From assembly GCA_032622095.1 (NCBI GenBank), contig CP136061.1, positions 199,322,244 through 199,386,243 on the forward strand: a stretch of 64,000 nucleotides of DNA, in the 5' to 3' direction. Within the stretch, counting starts at the first letter, position 1. Each line of letters starts with the position of its first letter. This DNA comes from Siphonodentalium dalli. Its lineage: Eukaryota > Mollusca > Scaphopoda > Gadilida > Siphonodentaliidae. A model generated the notes under the pieces. It saw only the letters and a program-made list of their open reading frames with translations. It searched no databases and was not told the DNA's origin. The translations under genes were made by a program, and so were the position numbers. Below, in pieces: positions 21,470 to 34,939 of this stretch.

Positions 21470-23460
21470 AATACTATTATGGCCACTTCCTAATGGCGCT
21501 TTCGGTGCGCGCCGAAAGCGACAAAAAGTGTGCCATTATAGTAACGCGCCGAAAGCGACAAATGTGCGTCGTTACGGTGCATGGCGGAATCTAGACCGTA
21601 TACTATATAGATTGAAATTTGAGATATATATATGATGCATGTTTTTGCCGACTGGCCCACAAAATGACTCGTTCCCAATCTACATGTTACCAATGTCAAC
21701 AGTCATGGCAAATTTCACAATGATCCGACCAAAGTTACAACCTGTAGCCTATGCCAATGGCAATTGTCGACGGACGTACTTATGTTCGCAAACCACAGTG
21801 ATTGGCGATGGGTATACCAAACCATGGCAAATTGGCAATATCTCAACTTGAATTTTCATATTCAGCAGCTTGAGCTAAAATGCATGCTGAAATAGAGTCT
21901 TACATATAAAATTATGCAGCTTCTCATGTCTCAGTCATAAATAATGATAATCCTATTTATTCGAACAACGTATTCGGAAACACAAATGAATAGTACAACC
22001 ACCGGTCCCTGGCACAAAATGGTCATAATACTAAAAGTACATATATATCAGACACAGGGGTCCCTGGGGGTCCGGAATTTTTTGTTATTATATTATTTTT
22101 AGGGTCACATTCCCCACTTTAAAGAAATAACACCAAGCTTGGTGAAAATGGCTTCAAAATCACAATTTTTTCAAAATACCAAATGTGTTGACAGGACTGC
22201 CCCTTCCTTAAATAGTATAATAGTCTTTAAAACTAACATCCATAAAATGGGATAAAGCAAAACAAGTTTTAAAAATCCATTCCCAAATTCCAAAAAATGA
22301 TCGATTTTTTAATAATCTGCCGATCTGCCCGTCCGTTTGATCGCCTATATATAGCAACAGTTATAAACATTATCAGCGCCCTTAATCCCCGGGTTGGAAT
22401 ATCATTGGTGTGGAATACTATTAGGAACATTAGGAAACATATATCTCAAATTTCAATCTATATATAGTATACGGGCTAGATGCCGCCACCGAAAACGACA
22501 AAATGTGCGATATTAACGCATGTTTCGACGCGCAGAAAGCGACAAAAAGTGCGCCATTAGTAACGCGCCGAAAGCGACAAAATGTGCGTCGTTACGGCGC
22601 ACGTTTTGTCGCTTTCGGCGCGCCGAAACATGCGCTAATATCGCACATTTTGACGCTTTCGGTGCATGGCGGAATCTAGCCCGTATACTATATAGATTGA
22701 AATTTGAGATATATGATGCATGTTTTTGCCGACTGGCCCACAAAATGACTCGTTCCCAATCTATATGTTACCAATTCCAACAGTCTCATAATGATCCGAC
22801 CAAAGTTACAACCTGTAGCCTATGCCAATGGAAATTGTCGACGGACGTACTTGTGTTCGGAAACCACTGGCGATGGATACCAACCCATGGAAAATTGGCA
22901 ATATCTCAACTTGAATTTTCATGTTCAGCAGCTTGAGCTAAAATGCATTCTGAAATAGCGTTTTATTTATCAAATTATGCAGCTTCTCATGTCTCAGCCA
23001 CAAATAATGATAATCCTATTTATTCGAACAACGTATTCGGAAACACACATGAATAGTACTACCACTGGCCCCTGGCACAAATTGGTCATAATACTAAAAG
23101 TACATATATATAAGACACAGGGGTCCGGGAATTTTTTTTATTATATTATTTTTAGGGTCAAATTCCCCATTTTAAAGAAATAACACCAAGCTTGGTGAAA
23201 ATGGCTTCAAAATCAATTTTTTTTCAAAATACCAAATTTGTTGACAGGACTGCCCCTTCCTTAAATATTATAATAGTCTTCAACACTAACATCCATAAAA
23301 TAGGATGAAGCAAAACAAATTGTAAAAATCTATTCCCAAATTCAAAAACATTTCGATTTTTTTTTTAATCTGCCGATCTGCCACTCCGTTTGATCGCCTA
23401 TATATAGCCAAAGTCATAAACATTATTAGCGCCCTTAATCCCCGGGTTACGTGTATGATA
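21470..23460. repeat. ~1.08-kb tandem duplication
   Basis: The segment containing GCATGTTTTTGCCGACTGGC, AACACCAAGCTTGGTGAAAA and GCGCCCTTAATCCCCGGGTT appears first at about 21545-22395 and again at about 22630-23458. Offset is about 1,080. Copies differ by scattered substitutions and small deletions. Between them lies a 280-bp palindrome. Open frames in both copies are interrupted differently, so I regard it as non-coding repeat. Confidence 0.8.
22441..22720. repeat. 280-bp palindrome, CpG-rich centre
   Basis: ATATCTCAAATTTCAATCTA at the left is inverted at the right, as are the inner CGCCGAAAGCGACAAAA and ATGTGCGATATTA motifs around about 22583. The CpG-rich core contrasts with its AT-rich surroundings. 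The frames seen on both strands are mirror images and not independent genes. Confidence 0.8.
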
Positions 23461-23930
23461 TGACCCTATGACCACATTTTCAGAGGGGTTAAGTCGTTTT
23501 GTCGCCTTTTTTCCGGACAGACACACGAACTCAATTTATTTTTATTAGTAAAGGTTAGTGCTAATGTCACTACATGTATATATTTGCACGCGTGACACCC
23601 CGTCAACAACCCCGCCATCGCTAATGTACGTCCCTAACCTCGGCACAGAAACTGACCAACATCCCGCGTCTGGACGTCGCCTTGATATGAATCTTGAAAG
23701 CATAATTTCGAGTTTTACTATACGAGTATAGGCTGCACTTTCAAGAATGAACAGTCCGTAGCTGCAGGTAAAATAAAGTCCATCCTGATTACGATGCGGC
23801 AAACTAACTTCATTTATATTATTCGATTAATACAAGCCATTACTCTTTTCATCATTACTATCAATAAAACACGAATTATGCATGCACGCAAGAAACAGGT
23901 CTGTTGTGACAAACGCATGGCCAAATAGCC

Positions 23931-24006
23931 TGTCTCTTTGAAAAGCCGACGAAATTCCTAACAGATGTACATCGTTTAGGAATTTCGTCTGCTTTCCCAA
24001 GAGACA
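23931..24006. ncRNA. 76-nt pre-miRNA-like hairpin (could be a MITE)
   Basis: Arms of 31 bases, TGTCTCTT...GACGAAATTCCTAA and its inverse, pair with three mismatches around a 14-base loop. The length and stem are in the range of animal miRNA precursors. Short inverted repeats are abundant in this window, so a mini-transposon is the main alternative. No second copy was noticed in the window. Confidence 0.35.
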
Positions 24007-24164
24007 TACGCATCGTACTCCGGTATCAGGCTAGAGCTATTAGGAGGCCATGCAGTTAGCTCGTACTGCGAGAAGCACACTCGATTAATTATCTTCATCC
24101 GGGCACTCTGAACCAACGGGGCCCGCTTCTTGGTTATATCGCAATAATCAAAGTGCCCCTTTAA

Positions 24165-24360
24165 ATATGATCTTTGTGTTTGTTGAATTTGGGTTCGAAA
24201 AAATAGATTTTAAAAACTTCTACAAATTTCACATTTTGAATTTCTAACATAATCTACCATGAATTATACTCTTAAAATGTTGCATCCATGGGTTTGGTTA
24301 CTGTGATTACTAATAAAAGTGAACATAAACCTTTATTTTGGACTCACACAATGGGAAGTA
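24165..24360 (+). repeat. Dispersed repeat R, copy 2
   Basis: Nearly identical to 3667-3860. It directly follows CAAAGTGCCCCTTTAA, which looks like the right end of a TTAA-type element whose left end I could not find. Confidence 0.8.
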
Positions 24361-25102
24361 CCTGTTGCTAAAAATAGAACAAACAACACTCTTCAGTATT
24401 TGGAGAACTTAATGGTGTCTGGTGGAATGGCGGTAAACAAACCTTGGTTGGGTTAGATTGTGAGGACCATATGATCGTAATTTTAATTCAGATTTTCCCC
24501 ACCAACGGATGATTGACAGGTAAATTACAGTTGATCGATGTAAAACGGTTATCTCCCCGACAAAATCAATGCTTGGCCTACGGTTGCAATGGCAGAAAGA
24601 CTGTCATTTTCCCATGCGAATAGCGGAAGTGAAATCGCGATTTGCAGTAGTAAATTTCAACTCTGAATTCGATGACTCAACACGCTAGCGTGTTCTTCGT
24701 ACGATTGGCTGGGAGACAGGAAATTCCAACACGCGTTATAATTTATACTCTAATCTGTGTTATGTACTGATTATGTTTGCAGGCTTCGCAACGTGTTTCT
24801 AAATTGTGAGTGAGTAAACTTGATCTGTTCCCACTAGTAATACTAGTAAGACTACTACCAGTTAGTCAACTAAATACTAAAATAGTTGTCAATCTCATTC
24901 TGAATTAGTATTCATTCATTGATGCCATGCACTGACTAGTTGAAACTTCAAACTTGAGTGGTGACTTCCATGGTGGTGTGCTATCACTATTTGAATACTC
25001 TAATTTAATTATCTGTTTACTCTGATATTGACAAACTTTGTTGTTATTGTTCAATTGTTGTTCTTTGATCACTATTTCGTTGATTCAGGCTTGGTTCCAG
25101 GT
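24361..25102. other. Spacer, nothing seen
   Basis: No exon, element boundary or tandem repeat recognised. Confidence 0.4.
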
Positions 25103-25527
25103 TAGGGTTGCCACGACTATAAGTTTTCACAATCGACTAATCGACCGTTATAATATAATCGACGGTTAGTCGATTAATCGTTAATATATGCGGCCTATGT
25201 AACACCCAAGTAAACAAGTGATAAATGCGAAATTACAATGACTACTTTACATCCAGTCTGAACACAGTTATAAACTGTCAGTCAGCAGGTTTGTCCTTCT
25301 GAGGCGCCCGCCCGTCATCGGTCACCTATAACTAAAATTTGCGCAGCCGGTAAACGCCCTCCTCATCGTTATTCCTGCGGACGAGAATTTTTTTTATAAT
25401 ATCTGTCCAGTCAATCAATGTTCCCCGATTAATCGACTAACCTTCGACAGGTGCGGTAGTCGATGGTTATTTATGAACGATTAATCGACTAACCGTCGAT
25501 TATGAAAACTCAGTCGTGGCAACCCTA
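25103..25527. mobile_element. 425-bp TIR element, hAT-like
   Basis: The left end is TAGGGTTGCCACGACT and the right end is AGTCGTGGCAACCCTA. Subterminal ATCGACTAATCG and CGATTAATCGACTAACC repeats follow on both sides. I found no perfect target duplication. TAGGGTTG ends resemble hAT MITEs. Confidence 0.7.
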
Positions 25528-26980
25528 TGCAGGAGATAGATCCATCTGAATATAGGTGGTGAAAATGGTGTGTGTTGTGGGCGTGACTAAAGTCTTGCAG
25601 AGTTCAATCTCTCTGAGAGGTCAATGCATACAGCATCCAGAGCTGTTAATTGGAGACCGATTTTGATTGCATAAAGGGCGATTACTATCAAGTCAGGCAT
25701 GCCCTGATCCATGGAACACTTGGTTTAACACCAAACAATTGAGGAACGCTAATTTGGACAACATGCACATTATGTCAATCAAACTATGTACCTTATGGGA
25801 TTCGCCAAATTACAATAGAAAAAATTGTCAATAGATTGCTCTTACATGTTTTAAGATATCGGACTGAAATTTGGTAGTGAGATATTTTTTGATGTGCTGA
25901 ATTCGATAGAATTGTCACCAGGTTACTCCGATGGCCCAAAATGCATCATTGACGCTGTACATGTAGCTACGTGTACCACAAGAATGGGAAGTATATGCCG
26001 CACAGCGATAGTATGATTGTTGTAGGCCTATAGAATGGAAACAATTGATTTTCATATTGTTTTCAGTTTTGTCATCTGTTTTTCTAGGAAATCGGTTATT
26101 GTAAACATCATCCCATTTAGAGAATTTGTTAGGTCTAACTGATCACCCCCCCCCCCCCACACTCTGATCCTTGCCATAACATAATAATGCTATGTTATTC
26201 CACTAGCAAAATTAATGCCTAAAACTGCACGGAATAAATTAGTTAGATGGCCACATAAAACAACAGATTTGTAATTTCATGCAATCTGAGTTAATTTGAA
26301 GTACTCGTTGCCATGGCAACGTGAAATTTTGGAGTTGCGATGACCCTGTAGTACCGGAATTGGACTTTTAAAGAATGTTGTGAGTAGGGCCTATAATATC
26401 AATGCCTGCTGTCAGTTCGACTCTTTCCAATATCGAATAATCAAACTAAATATCTAGTTAGTGTAAATGATGGCTTTTTCCCAAGGAAACCTGGCACACA
26501 GCTATGCGTTTTCCCCAGGTAACCACCTGGCACTGAATGAGTTAAAGATGCCTAAGCTGGGTACAGATATTAATATGTTAGTATTGTTACACAAATGAAT
26601 TTGTTTTCAAAGTTGTTCTGGCCTTCACAAAACGTTAAAAAAGGGGTGCTGAGCTGACACAGCTGTTTTAATCTCAAAATCACAAGTCACTTTTAAATAG
26701 ACACCTTGCGATGTATTCACAGCTGTCTGCAATCAACGCCCAGGTGTGAATATGCTCCCAAATTGGATTAATACAGATGTTAATAAGAATTATGGTGTTT
26801 TATAAGACCCTGTCAATGGATAACTGGGTTCAATCAATGTTGGCATTAAATTAGGATGAATATTTTGCCAATTTTCGTTATAAAATATATATTGGATAGG
26901 CCACGCCAGCCTTTAGTATACATGATGTATGTCCTCAATAAAATCCATCGCTAGATCCCCAGTATAAATAAGTCATCTTA
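25528..26980. other. Gene-free stretch, nothing seen
   Basis: Apart from a C run near 26147, no repeat, exon or RNA structure stands out. Confidence 0.4.
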
Positions 26981-26984
26981 TACT

Positions 26985-27345
26985 AACCTACATACATGCA
27001 AAATCTGTAATATCGACCGCCTAACAAGACTAACAATAACATCAAAACCTAGGGTGGCAGGCTGACGCCCTAGATGGCTCCGGGGGCATTGTTGACTGTC
27101 CCCGGGTGGTGTAGAACACGCTTGGCGTACCCAATGTATAAGCCATTGATTAATTATCTCCTTCAAACAACCAACTAACCTGCTAACCTTGTAAAATCAT
27201 TACACATCACAAACCATTCAGCTCACAAACCCGACCACAAAACATGACTAACACCAATATCAAAATCTAGGTTATTGGGCTCACACCCTTGATGACTCCG
27301 GGGGCATTGTTGACTGTCCCCGGGCGGAGTAGGAAATGCTTGTCG
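26985..27345. repeat. Two ~240-bp-spaced units with CCGGGG hairpin
   Basis: Each unit reads AACATCAAAACCTAGG-like, then a GCTNACNCCCT segment, then CTCCGGGGGCATTGTTGACT with TGTCCCCGGG. The hairpin positions are 27080-27106 and 27298-27324, with loop GCATTGTTGACTGT identical in both. A weaker relative stands near 27905-27955. The conserved hairpin with identical loop could be an RNA element or the tail of a retroelement. Confidence 0.6.
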
Positions 27346-29550
27346 TACCTGTAGTATAAGCCATCATCAAACTGTTAATAAACTGCCTACACAAATTTGC
27401 AAATACATACTTTCACCCGTGCCTTCCAAAAACACACTAAGCAACCCAGTCTGACCTCAGCTGCGTCCTCAGTCCGCGATCGTAATACACAACCAGGTCA
27501 ACAGGTTCTGACACTCACACTGGAGTGAAAGGCGGACATTGCACCATCAAGAGTTGAGGAGCGCCGACCGACCTTACGTCAACTGGTTGGCATTGCACCC
27601 TCTTCCTACAACAGACTAAGGCAACTGCAGTCCATGAAAGTGCAAAATAGACACTACATTACAACAATTTATCACTCAAAATAATATGTATAACGACACA
27701 CACAAAACTCGTAAAAGAAAACAAGGTAAGTCTTCATCTCCGGTCCAGGTTCGGAATGGGAATTGGGGGGGGGGGGTGCTTTGCTTCTTGCTGCAGTGGC
27801 ATACACCCCATGCACATTAGGCAAACACCTACTGTGCATGGGCAGATAGTAATCTACTTACAAACTAACAAACCCTACATACGCTCTTCAGTGGAATTAC
27901 AACATTCAAAAGTGGGTTGTTGGGGAGGGCTGACAGCCCTATCAAATGTTCCCGGGTATCATCCCAAACGCCAAACTTGCCAATTTTCTTTGGTCATTAG
28001 CAACTTTGGAAATTTCAGTGCAATTTAAACTTTGCCCGGCTTCAAAATTAGGGCAAAGTGAGCAAAATAGGGAGATTTCTTCACGCACGTAGCCCTCTCG
28101 GTTGGTCCCTGTCGCTGGTGGTTAGATTGAACTGTTGTGATAATGAACCCTTTGCATCAAATGTTTGTTTTGAAAGCACCCCTTTTAATTAGTCATCACT
28201 TACCTTAAGTGCAGTTACTAGTAAGTTGTCAAAACATTGTGTCATTCTTTACTCCATAATGAATAAACACATGTCTTATTGGTCAAAAACTTTAATAATA
28301 TATCATCAAAGAACAATGAACTCAAGTTCGTGTCCTCCTATAAGTATCTCAGTAGGGTTTCTGTTACTATGGCTCAGCGTCCGTGTAACGGCCTCATTCC
28401 CCTCGCTGATGATATGTTTGAGACATACATGTACCTAAAGTCAATAGCAATCTATCGTAAAAAGAATCTGATTGCAATAGGAGTTTGAGGTTAGTAAAGA
28501 GAATACTGGTGAAAAGGCTGGTCAATTGAGCACAGTATGTTACCGGTACAGTGTAACCCTTTGAAATAAAAGCACCAAAACTACAATGCAATGTTTGGTG
28601 TGCGGTCAAATAGAGACATTAAATGTTATTGTATACAGCGTAATACACATATGAAAATGTTGCGGTAACATCAAAGAATGCCGGACTGCTGAGTATGGAT
28701 ATTTTGTACACAGGGTTTCTGTGGATAAAACAATTCACGCTCTGAGATCCCGTGCAAAACATATCCCCCAATATGGAGATAAAGTCAAAGTAGGTCAATA
28801 TATAATAGTTTCGTTATCCCGCGTGGGGCCCCAAGCACAAACAATGACGCACATGTTCATATTTCCCGCCAAAACTCAATTATGTTTCATAACACGGGGG
28901 CTAAAACTATGTTCATAGCATTGGTCCTAACTAGAATTGTTGGACTAATGCAGACTATTGAACAAGCTACCGGTACTCGTTCCGAGTTTGAACCATTAAT
29001 ATTACGCCGCTATAAATATCTTCTGCAGTATGATGTCACAGCGCACAAATAGTTTTACAATTGACAGAATATATCCTTTCGGTTTCATTTTCACAGAAGC
29101 TACCGGTACATGTACCGGTACCTTTTGAAATTTTTGGAAATACTTAATTCAATTCTCCTTGCTACTGTAGGTATTATTGGTCAATATATACATGTAGATG
29201 CTTTTTGGTGTTTAAATATAGATTTCGGAATCTTATAAATTTGTAAACACTGTAACTCGTATATAGCTCGTTCATTTATTTAGTCTTCAATCAGACGGCG
29301 GTCTCGCATGCGTAATTGCATGATCATTGCTCTGGATACCATCAACAGAATTAATGCACACACGGAAATGATCAACTTGCATAATATGTGTTGCTTTATG
29401 AGTATCTCAGGTTCAAGGAAATTACTACTTATCAGTGACAAATACCAAAAACGAACCATGGTCACCCTGTCGCGTTATGTTTCCTCAATACGGCTCAAAT
29501 ACGGACTCATTTATTTTCCCCTGGCGGAAACCCTGATCTCGGACATATAT
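27346..29550. other. Gene-free stretch, nothing supported
   Basis: Short frames occur but none has splice context or recognisable composition. ACCGGT palindromes appear near 28541, 28970 and 29100. Confidence 0.4.
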
Positions 29551-29556
29551 TCAACA

Positions 29557-30111
29557 ACAATTTTTCTGATGATAATGATATTATGCGTCAATATCGGTCT
29601 ATATGCGCATGCTCAAATATGCTTATTTGAAAGTTTTACAAATGTTCGCCTAATGTGAAAATGTATGTATTTCAAATGTGCGTATCTCCATTATATTGCA
29701 GAGCATATATTTCATCTGATTTTGCGAGAATCCATACATACTTTTCACGAGAATCCAGGGTAATTTGCGAGAATATTTACGAGAATCCAGATTTGGATTC
29801 TTGCCGAAATATAAGCCCTGTATTATGCACATCTTTGGATTAACTACATGTATACCAAACGCTGTTATAGAAAACTTACAGTTTGTTATAATAACGCATA
29901 TAGAAAATTGATGGGTTATGTGAGATCATGTAGTGCGAGTGGGATGTTTGTAGGTGACAGAATGTGCTCTCTGACAGTGTTGATTCGAAAGGGTGTGTAT
30001 GGATTTCGTGAGAGAATTTATAAATCTGTAAACAGTATTTTGACTGCTATTTGTAACTCAGATCTAATCTATCAGTCTAATTTATTCAATCATTGGAATC
30101 AACTTCTTTAA
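29557..30111 (+). pseudogene. 3' relic of a LINE reverse transcriptase
   Basis: A first segment, NNNFSDDNDIMRQYRSI..., then NML, a TGA in place of an expected Arg codon, and KFYKCSPNVKM matches the post-catalytic region of LINE RTs. After about 125 inserted bases (29699-29824) it resumes as HLWINYMYTKRCYRKL, then CYNNAYRKLMGY and SASGMFV to the stop at 30111. The polymerase core and endonuclease are absent. A 3' tail with GAAATAAACACAATACAATAAAAG near 30174 carries the polyadenylation signal. It is a 5'-truncated dead copy, different from the LINE on the opposite strand next to it. Confidence 0.8.
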
Positions 30112-30784
30112 ATGTCATTTGTAATTATATGTCGTACATGTATGTATGACTATATATGGGGATATCTTGCCTGAAATAAACACAATACAATAAAAGAACA
30201 TAATTACTAATAACAATTTTGGTACAACCCGGCCATGTTTATCGGGACGACCCGCCCATGAAAAAAGCAAAAGTGCAGGTTTGCTCAGGGGAGGTTAGAC
30301 ACGTTCCCCAATTGACAGACATTGAGCATGACCTGGACTAACACTAACACAGATCAAGTTCACTGTTATATGGCCAATTGGCGATGCAAGCGTTGCCAAG
30401 AAAATACACACAAAATCAGTCAAACCGGGAGTAAAAACTAACCAACACTGAATCAACATCCATAAAAATTACAGAGATGTATGATAAACAATGAACAACT
30501 GAGTCTATGTATGAGATTGGAAACTGAGTGAAACATATCAAATTTTTATTAGAAAAAGTGATAAGGCCAAAAAAAACAAAAACCTTTGTCTCCCCTAACG
30601 GAGCTGAAAAATATACCGGTAGGTGCGAGTGAGCGGGGATTTTTTTTTTGTGGCAATCTCCCAAAAGTTCTCACTTTCCCATGTATATATACATGTCAGG
30701 TGTGATTTGAATGCTGGAAGCTTCATATTATGATATTGGAAGCAGATCAGCAAGACACAAGGCATAAAATAGAATAGCATAGTA
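30112..30784. other. LINE tail and unique spacer
   Basis: The first 90 bases are the 3' tail of the LINE relic. The remainder up to the next LINE holds no recognisable gene. Confidence 0.45.
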
Positions 30785-30809
30785 TTTACATGTATTTGTA
30801 TTTGAATGC

Positions 30810-30815
30810 TTTATT
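30810..30815 (-). terminator. Polyadenylation signal of the LINE
   Basis: TTTATT on the + strand is AATAAA on the - strand, about 330 bases after the ORF2 stop, followed by GCATTCAAATACAAATACA. Confidence 0.6.
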
Positions 30816-31146
30816 CTCTGATCAAAATATGACAATGATATCGAGAAATGGAAAGTATATACACAGAGGGTGGAGAAGAGGAACATAATGCATTATATAC
30901 ACAATATACAGTGTTCTCCCGATTGACATGGCGCACGTTCATCATCATTTTTATCATCATTATCATCAATTTCATTTTTACATTAGAGTCATCTTCATAA
31001 TCATAATAACCATCATCATCTTCGTCATCGTCATAATCTTTATATCTAACAGCAACAGTCTTAATACAACACTAAAAAACAACATCAACTCCAACAACAA
31101 CACCAATAACAATAACAACAACAACACCAATAACATTAACTCTATA

Positions 31147-34100
31147 CTAATCACTTGTGTCCAGTTTAAGGTTTATCAGTCGAATGAACGAGCACAGTTT
31201 GCGAAGAGACGTTGCATCTTTCAAATTTAGTATGTCATCTAGAATATCAATAGTTGGGTGTTTTATACCTATATATTTCCTAAGCATGAGGCGATTTCTT
31301 GCCTCTTCAAAATATTCACATTCCATTAAGTAGTGAAATTCATCCCCAAGTTTACGTTTTTTACACATGGGGCACAATCTAGAAAATACGTTTGTTCCGT
31401 TCCAACGGCCTTTCTCTATTGGTAAGCGGTGGTTACTAGTACGAAATTGACATAGAGATATTCTATTTTTTGTATCCAAACTATCCAAGTATATTTCAAA
31501 ATTAATGTCATGCTTGAAAATTTTATAGGTGTTACCTCGATTAGAGTTTTCAATATCAGAAAACCACACATTACGGAATTGACTATTTAAATTGCACTTG
31601 AAGTATGGTACTAGTGTATCTGAACATGGAATATTTTCCATTTTCCAGAGATGGATCTGACCACAATTTGTCAGGATATCCTTTATTTTTTCTATCCACT
31701 GAAATTTTACTGACACAGATTCACATACATTCAGAGCTAGTAAATAAAGAGTTTTACAAAATCTGCTTTGTTTCATATTCTTAATATTCATCCAGTATTT
31801 CAGAATGCGCAGATTAATTGTGTACTCAATCGGTAGTCTACCACTTTCACCATATACCATATAATTAGGAGTCGATGACTTTAGATGGAGCACATGCTTT
31901 ATAAATTTTCTGTGGATATTTTCAAATATTGCATTACTCCCTGAGCCCCATACTTCACAACAATACAACATAATTGGTAAAACTTGGGCGTCAAACATTT
32001 CAAACATGTTTTTCACTGACAAGCAATGAATTCTTGATTTCGATATAATAGAGTACATTGCCTTGGTTGCTTTATTCATCAAAGTCTTTTTCGCTAAAGA
32101 GTAGGTGCCCGATTTTGTGTGTATAATTCCAAGGTAATTAAAGCTCTTCACCACTTCAATTGTCTGACCTTTCAAAAGAAATGTCTTATTCTTTGGCAAG
32201 CTTCTTTTAGATATTAACATTATCTTAGTTTTCTCGGCATTTACAGTTAATTTCCATTTCTCGCAGTAACGTTGGAAACTATTAAGTGCCTTTTGTAAAT
32301 GTGTCGGTGTTTCAGCCATTAGTACCGTGTCATCTGCGTATAAGATAATGAATAGTTTGACATATGTCTGTAAGTGGGTTTCTATATCTCGTGACATTTT
32401 ACACAGACCTTCAACGCCGTCTGATTTTAAGAAATCTTCAAGATCGTTCAGGTAAAGTGAGAACAGAAGGGGTGATAAGTTTTCACCTTGTCGTACCCCA
32501 GATAAACATGGAAAATAATTGGACGTTTTATTACCCAAACGAACTTTCGATTTAATGTTTGTGTACATGCTTTTAATAACTGTGAGCAACTTCCCATTTA
32601 TGTCATTTCTCAGGAGTTTGTACCATAGCCCTTGCCTCCATACCTTATCGAATGCTTTTTCAAAGTCAATAAAAGCGCAATAAAGATTCCTTTTAAGTGC
32701 CTTTGTAATTTCAGTTAGCATATGCAAAACAAAAATGTTATCTGTTGTAGAATAACCTTTTCTAAAACCCGTCTGGTTCTCACAGAGAACTTCATTTTCC
32801 TCAATATATGAGTACAATCTGTTTGACAGGATCTTTGTAAACAGTTTTCCCAAACAGCTCAAAAGGGTGATTGGCCTATAGTTTTTAGGGTCATCTTTTT
32901 TACCTTTGTTCTTGTAGAGTGGTATAATAGTGCCAACCCCCCATGTGTCTGGTACACAACCTGATTCAAAAATTAAATTAAATATATTGCAATATATGTC
33001 TATAAGTGTGTCAGAGGATGCCTTAATATGTTCATTTAGAATTCCATCGTCACCGGGGGACTTATTGTTTTTTAAACTCTTTATAGCTGTCATAACTTCT
33101 TCCCTACTTATCGATCGGTTCAGTTGGTCATTTATGTTACTTGTATCAATGTTCATACATATATCTACATGTAGGTCGTTTGTAATTGATTCCGAATTTA
33201 TTAACCGGAAGTGTTCTTCAAATTTCTCTATTTTTACTTTGCTACTTATTGTTACATTTTTCTTATTAACTGTAGACCAGAATTTCCTTGTATTCTCTAA
33301 TTTTAATTTTGATAATTCGCATGTAATATTCCCCCTGTGTATTGCTATTGCATTATCCATTTCGCGTTTGTAATTCCTAGCCGATTCACGCATTAGTTTT
33401 CTTGAACAATCGTTTTGATATTGATTATGGTATCTCTCAGTTTTGCGGTAATCTTTACGCGCTTTCCAGCATGATGAATTAAACCAAGGCTTGTTATCCT
33501 TTTTTCGTGACTTCGGCTTATTAATGGGGAATCCGAATGTATCAGTTGACGATTTATGAAGAATGCGGGATATCCTGCCCACAATTTCATTAACTTCTGC
33601 ATTATTAGTCGCAGAGTGAGGTCTATTTAACAAAGATCGCACTTCTAATATTTCCACTGGATCGAGATTCCATATAAACTCGGTCGTTTTGGACGGATAC
33701 CATTTAGGTATACTAAGAGTATGAGATTCCTCTTCACACAAATTAGTACTTGAATCCAAATAAATTGATATTTCAGTTGTAATAGATTTGTGCACGTCTG
33801 AAAACAATTTGTTTGCCTCTCCGACTATAAAATCAATGGCCATGGGTAGTGCATTTAGGGAACATAGCATATAGTCTACAACTGATGCGTCTCGACATGT
33901 AAGAGATCCAATTTCCCGGTCAGTTCCCAGTCTTCCATTTAAAATTAACAGGTCGTTGTGCTGACAAGAGCTCAGTAATTGATGGCCAAAATTATTTGTC
34001 GTTTTGTCCATACTATGCCTCTTTAAGGGTAGACCACAATTCTCTAACACCATTTCGGCAATTAAGTTTTGGTTATCGTAAATACCATTATCATTTTCAT

Positions 34101-34905
34101 CAATCAGAATATAGTCTATTTTTTCTGAGGTACGTGCATTAAAATCGCCAGTTAAAAAAATATTATCATATCCTTGTCTCATTTTCAAAATGTCGGTGTC
34201 AAGTTCACTAAAAGCTGAATTCGATGAATATCTCGTTCCTTCGGGTGGAACATAAACAGCTCCCAATATAATTTTGACACCGCACTGCTGTATTTCCACC
34301 CAGTGCACATATTGGCAATCTGTCTGCAATATATGTGTAGATGACGCTAATTCGGATTTAACGCCGATAATAATTCCACCAGATTTTACCCGGGAGAGTT
34401 TCGTGCGATTTTTCATATATAGGGCAAAACCTGGTAATACTAGATTATCGCAATCATCTGTCTTCGTTTCCGATAGACAAAGTATATCGTGATTCATGCA
34501 CATAGTTTGGAATTCTGGGTAGGCTATTTTTTTTCTAATTCCACAAACATTTAAACTTAATATTTTGATGCCACGTTTGCGAACATTATCGACATGAGTC
34601 GTTTTTTGCACAACCATATCATTATCTCGATCAGTACTAGGACTCGTACTAGAGTTATCTCCACTTCCAGGTGTGTCGGTATTTTGATCATTGTTCGCAT
34701 TGTCCAAATTTTCATAATACAGTATTCGGTCGTATATATCATTATATTCTCGGTCTTCCTCGCTTTCCGGATATAATGTTCCATATGCTTCGTGTAATAC
34801 CTCCGAAAAATATCCTATTGTCTGCCCAGTGTTTTTAACACGATAATAGTTTTCATAATTAATATCATCATCCTCATTAATATCATCATCGTTGGTACAA
34901 AAATC

Positions 34906-34939
<34 letters not shown>

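Noticed and set aside
21639-21851. 70-codon frame in the duplicated segment
   Set aside because: The tandem copy at about 22720 carries frame-breaking differences, so there is no coding conservation.
22520-22936. 138-codon frame over the palindrome and duplication
   Set aside because: The mirrored frame on the - strand comes from the palindrome, and the tandem copy breaks the frame.
29308-29556. Upstream continuation of the LINE relic
   Set aside because: The translation does not resemble RT palm or thumb segments, so I did not extend the relic.
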